Under the pieces are notes generated by a model, which made no database searches, had not been told where the DNA came from, and was given only the letters and a program-made list of their open reading frames with translations. Shown here piece after piece: positions 62,233 to 64,000 of a DNA stretch of 64,000 nt; position 1 is the stretch's first letter; each line of letters starts with the position of its first letter. This DNA is from an uncultured Sulfitobacter sp. (lineage in GTDB: Bacteria > Pseudomonadota > Alphaproteobacteria > Rhodobacterales > Rhodobacteraceae): the NCBI GenBank assembly GCA_947501805.1, contig CANMXJ010000005.1, positions 62,001-126,000 on the forward strand, written 5' to 3'. The translations under genes were made by a program, and so were the position numbers.

Positions 62233-63468
62233 CTAGTGATTGGTGATAATGGACAACGCGTCGAGTTCTTTTTCTATGATATCCTTGTCGTTTTCGCGTG
62301 CTACTTCGCGCAACGTTTCGAGGAGCTGGATCGCATGTGACCGTGTGAGGTCGTCGGGCTGGATATACTGTCGGCAAAGCGGGAAGGCGTGGCGAAACAG
62401 GGCGTCGAAATCCAAAGGGCTGGTTTCAAGTCGCGGCCTATCCGTGGCGGCCAAACCGCCATTATAAACAGACGCAATCGTTAAAGCACCAGCCAAACGG
62501 TTCAAGCAATCCATCGCCGTGTAGGGATCATTTATTCCTGAAGACAAAGCTCTCGTGATCATTTCGACAAGCTGTTGCGAAATGAAGGTGGGATTTTGAT
62601 ACTCGGTGCGTTCCGGACCTACCGAATAGCATAAATTCAGCTGCGCAATTTCGTCTTTTGATAAGTCTTGGTCGGCCCAGATCGCAAAAATCGGAGATGC
62701 GACGGTGACATATTCACCCATTCCCGGGACAATCCGGACAAACCAAGCCTTATCGGCGGCAAGCGTTTCAAGGTCGTCGTAGTCGCAGGTTTGAAGATAG
62801 CCCGATATCGGTGTAATCAGTTGGTAGGTGGGCGCGCCATCCGGCCATTTTTGGGTAACATGCGCATTGTCCTCCTGGTCGATCAGTCCACGGATTTCCG
62901 CGTCGAGCTGCTTGCTTAATTTCGAAGAAATTCGGCTTACGTTAATGGTTTCCGGTATGTGATGGATAAAATAGACGATCACAAAGATGCAGATCAGGGA
63001 CAGCAATATCGCAATGATGATCGAAAGATGCGGAACAAACGCCGTGCTGCCGGTTGCGTCGTTTTCATGCACGGATCGCAGGATCGCGACGGTGAATACA
63101 AACGTTGAGATCAGGAACCCGAGACTCCACTGATTGCCATGGTCGCGCATGAAATTGTCGATGAGGCGAGGCCCGAAGTTGCCGGATGCGAAGGAAACGG
63201 CCACCAGCGTCATTGAGAACATTACGCCGGTTACGCCAATTATAGATTGCGCCATGACAGAGAGAAGCGCACGCGCTGCCTCTGGCTGAATGTCGATCAA
63301 ATGTGTGACTGACGCGAAAGACAATAGATCAAACCGATGGTCGATCCACTCTGTCATGCTTGCCAGTATCATACTGGTGATGATCAAAAGACTTGGAACA
63401 AACCAGTAGCTGGCTTTGACGTCGCGGAGGATTTTGAACACGCGCGCACGTTTCTTCAATGAACTCAT
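62233..63468 (-). CDS. DUF2254 family membrane protein
   Basis: The 411-residue product has four predicted N-terminal membrane helices (for example YWFVPSLLIITSMILASM and SLGFLISTFVFTVAILRSV) and a cytosolic C-terminal half with the DUF2254 motifs TPISGYLQTCDYDDLETLAA, PGMGEYVTVASPIFAIW and ALSSGINDPYTAMDCLNRLA. Function unknown. The ATG at 63468 has AGGAA upstream; a TTG two codons earlier is less likely. An exact EcfG promoter lies 30 bases before it. Confidence 0.85.
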   Translation of the reverse strand: MSSLKKRARVFKILRDVKASYWFVPSLLIITSMILASMTEWIDHRFDLLSFASVTHLIDIQPEAARALLSVMAQSIIGVTGVMFSMTLVAVSFASGNFGPRLIDNFMRDHGNQWSLGFLISTFVFTVAILRSVHENDATGSTAFVPHLSIIIAILLSLICIFVIVYFIHHIPETINVSRISSKLSKQLDAEIRGLIDQEDNAHVTQKWPDGAPTYQLITPISGYLQTCDYDDLETLAADKAWFVRIVPGMGEYVTVASPIFAIWADQDLSKDEIAQLNLCYSVGPERTEYQNPTFISQQLVEMITRALSSGINDPYTAMDCLNRLAGALTIASVYNGGLAATDRPRLETSPLDFDALFRHAFPLCRQYIQPDDLTRSHAIQLLETLREVARENDKDIIEKELDALSIITNH

Positions 63469-63497
63469 TCCCAATTCCTAAAAATGATGCTCGGGCA

Positions 63498-63523
63498 AAC
63501 GCGCAGCCGTGTCGAATGGTTCC
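63498..63523 (-). promoter_or_regulatory. EcfG promoter of the DUF2254 gene
   Basis: Minus-strand GGAAC-N17-CGTT matches consensus exactly, leaving a leader of about 22 bases. Confidence 0.78.
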
Positions 63524-63963
63524 TTACTTGCCGGAACAAGCGCGCCCGCGCGTGCCAATTCCTAGGCGCTCAGGTCCGCCTGCGACTTGGCCTTTGCCGC
63601 GGAATGCGACACAAGCCATATTTGGATGTTGAGAACGGCTGTTAACTCCGTTTGTTGAGCCGATTTGCGCCTATCCTACCGGCCATTTTCTGCCAGAGAA
63701 AACCGATAAAATCAGGAAAACTTATCCGCCTTATGCCGCCGGTCAGAGCTGCTCCTCGACATCTGCGGAACTCAACCTGCGGTAACTTCACGATAATTTC
63801 CTTGGGCTGAAATCGTCTTTACGCCGGCATCGGCTTTCCGCTTTGTCAACCATTTACAGGGACCAGTTCGGAACCCGCGATTATTGGACTGCCAACAAAA
63901 TCACGACACGTTTCTAACTCATTTTTCCCTTATGCTACGGCCAACAAGCAGGAGATGGAAAAA
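63524..63963. other. intergenic region without recognised gene
   Basis: I see no coding frame of note on either strand. A promoter for the partial gene at the right edge should lie here, but no EcfG or LexA site was found. Confidence 0.4.
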
Positions 63964-64000
63964 ATGATCACAAGAACTGCAGCAATTGACGCGTTGATGA
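63964..64000 (+). CDS. start of an unidentified gene (3' partial)
   Basis: ATG with CAGGAG upstream opens the frame MITRTAAIDALM, cut by the window end. Twelve residues are too few to name it. Confidence 0.45.
   Translation, partial: MITRTAAIDALM

Noticed and set aside
1..64000. tRNA, rRNA or known riboswitch
   Set aside because: No cloverleaf, rRNA or riboswitch core was recognised by eye; an automated covariance search would be needed to exclude weak ones.

Overview
The window looks like a chromosomal segment of an alphaproteobacterium, most likely from the Rhodobacterales (Roseobacter-type marine bacteria). The grounds are a complete PhyR-NepR-EcfG general stress response locus (known only in Alphaproteobacteria), many matches to the EcfG promoter (GGAAC-N16/17-CGTT), an exact alphaproteobacterial LexA box (GTTC-N7-GTTC), an ExoD gene, and large RTX/DUF4214 proteins typical of marine Rhodobacterales. 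The genus is inference. No rRNA, tRNA, CRISPR array, insertion sequence or prophage was recognised.

Layout. (1) 0-12.6 kb: two minus-strand catabolic operons. The first is hyuA-hyuB (hydantoinase/oxoprolinase type), a HisC-like aminotransferase, an Asp/Glu racemase-like protein, an MmgE/PrpD protein and a D-2-hydroxyacid dehydrogenase, each overlapping the next by 4 or 8 bases, facing a convergent LysR gene cut by the window edge. The second encodes a two-subunit CoA-transferase, a family III CoA-transferase and an AhpD-like peroxidase-related protein. The shared substrate is unknown. (2) 12.9-23.8 kb: a formate/nitrite-type transporter, CreA with a 24-residue membrane microprotein, CsbD, a double PRC-barrel protein, a Crp/Fnr regulator, an EEP-family hydrolase, an SOS-type repair operon (radical SAM protein plus DUF4130-UdgX), an MscS channel, a DUF481 outer-membrane protein and a LysR regulator.

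(3) 24-42 kb: a general stress response island. The regulators are phyR (+) and, divergently, nepR-ecfG-sensor kinase (-). Around them lie stress genes: DUF883/holin-like envelope proteins, BrkB, MgtC, a YciE/YciF ferritin-like protein, a HWE kinase with its response regulator, an AI-2E-type transporter, YqaE-DUF4112, ExoD, SpoIIAA-like, DUF2945, PLDc_N, DUF1328-Dps, a degenerate receiver and an MscS channel with an unknown partner. By eye I located 15 EcfG-type promoters in the window: 12 between 26 and 40 kb, one at csbD (14.8 kb), and two at 62-63.5 kb before a type IB topoisomerase and a DUF2254 protein. Many of the matches are exact, so stress signalling, its master regulators and much of its output appear to sit together.

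(4) 42.6-59.3 kb: an MFS transporter, a mosaic NIDO/Calx-beta/VWD/RTX/DUF4214 protein, an M20 amidohydrolase, a 1043-residue RTX protein, a glycosyltransferase remnant, a cyclase-TPR protein lacking two expected catalytic residues, a PAP2/haloperoxidase-fold protein with a long Gly-Leu repeat, and a 928-residue unknown protein with an HEFGH motif. (5) 59.7-64 kb: a MATE transporter, topoisomerase IB, DUF2254 and the first codons of a further gene.
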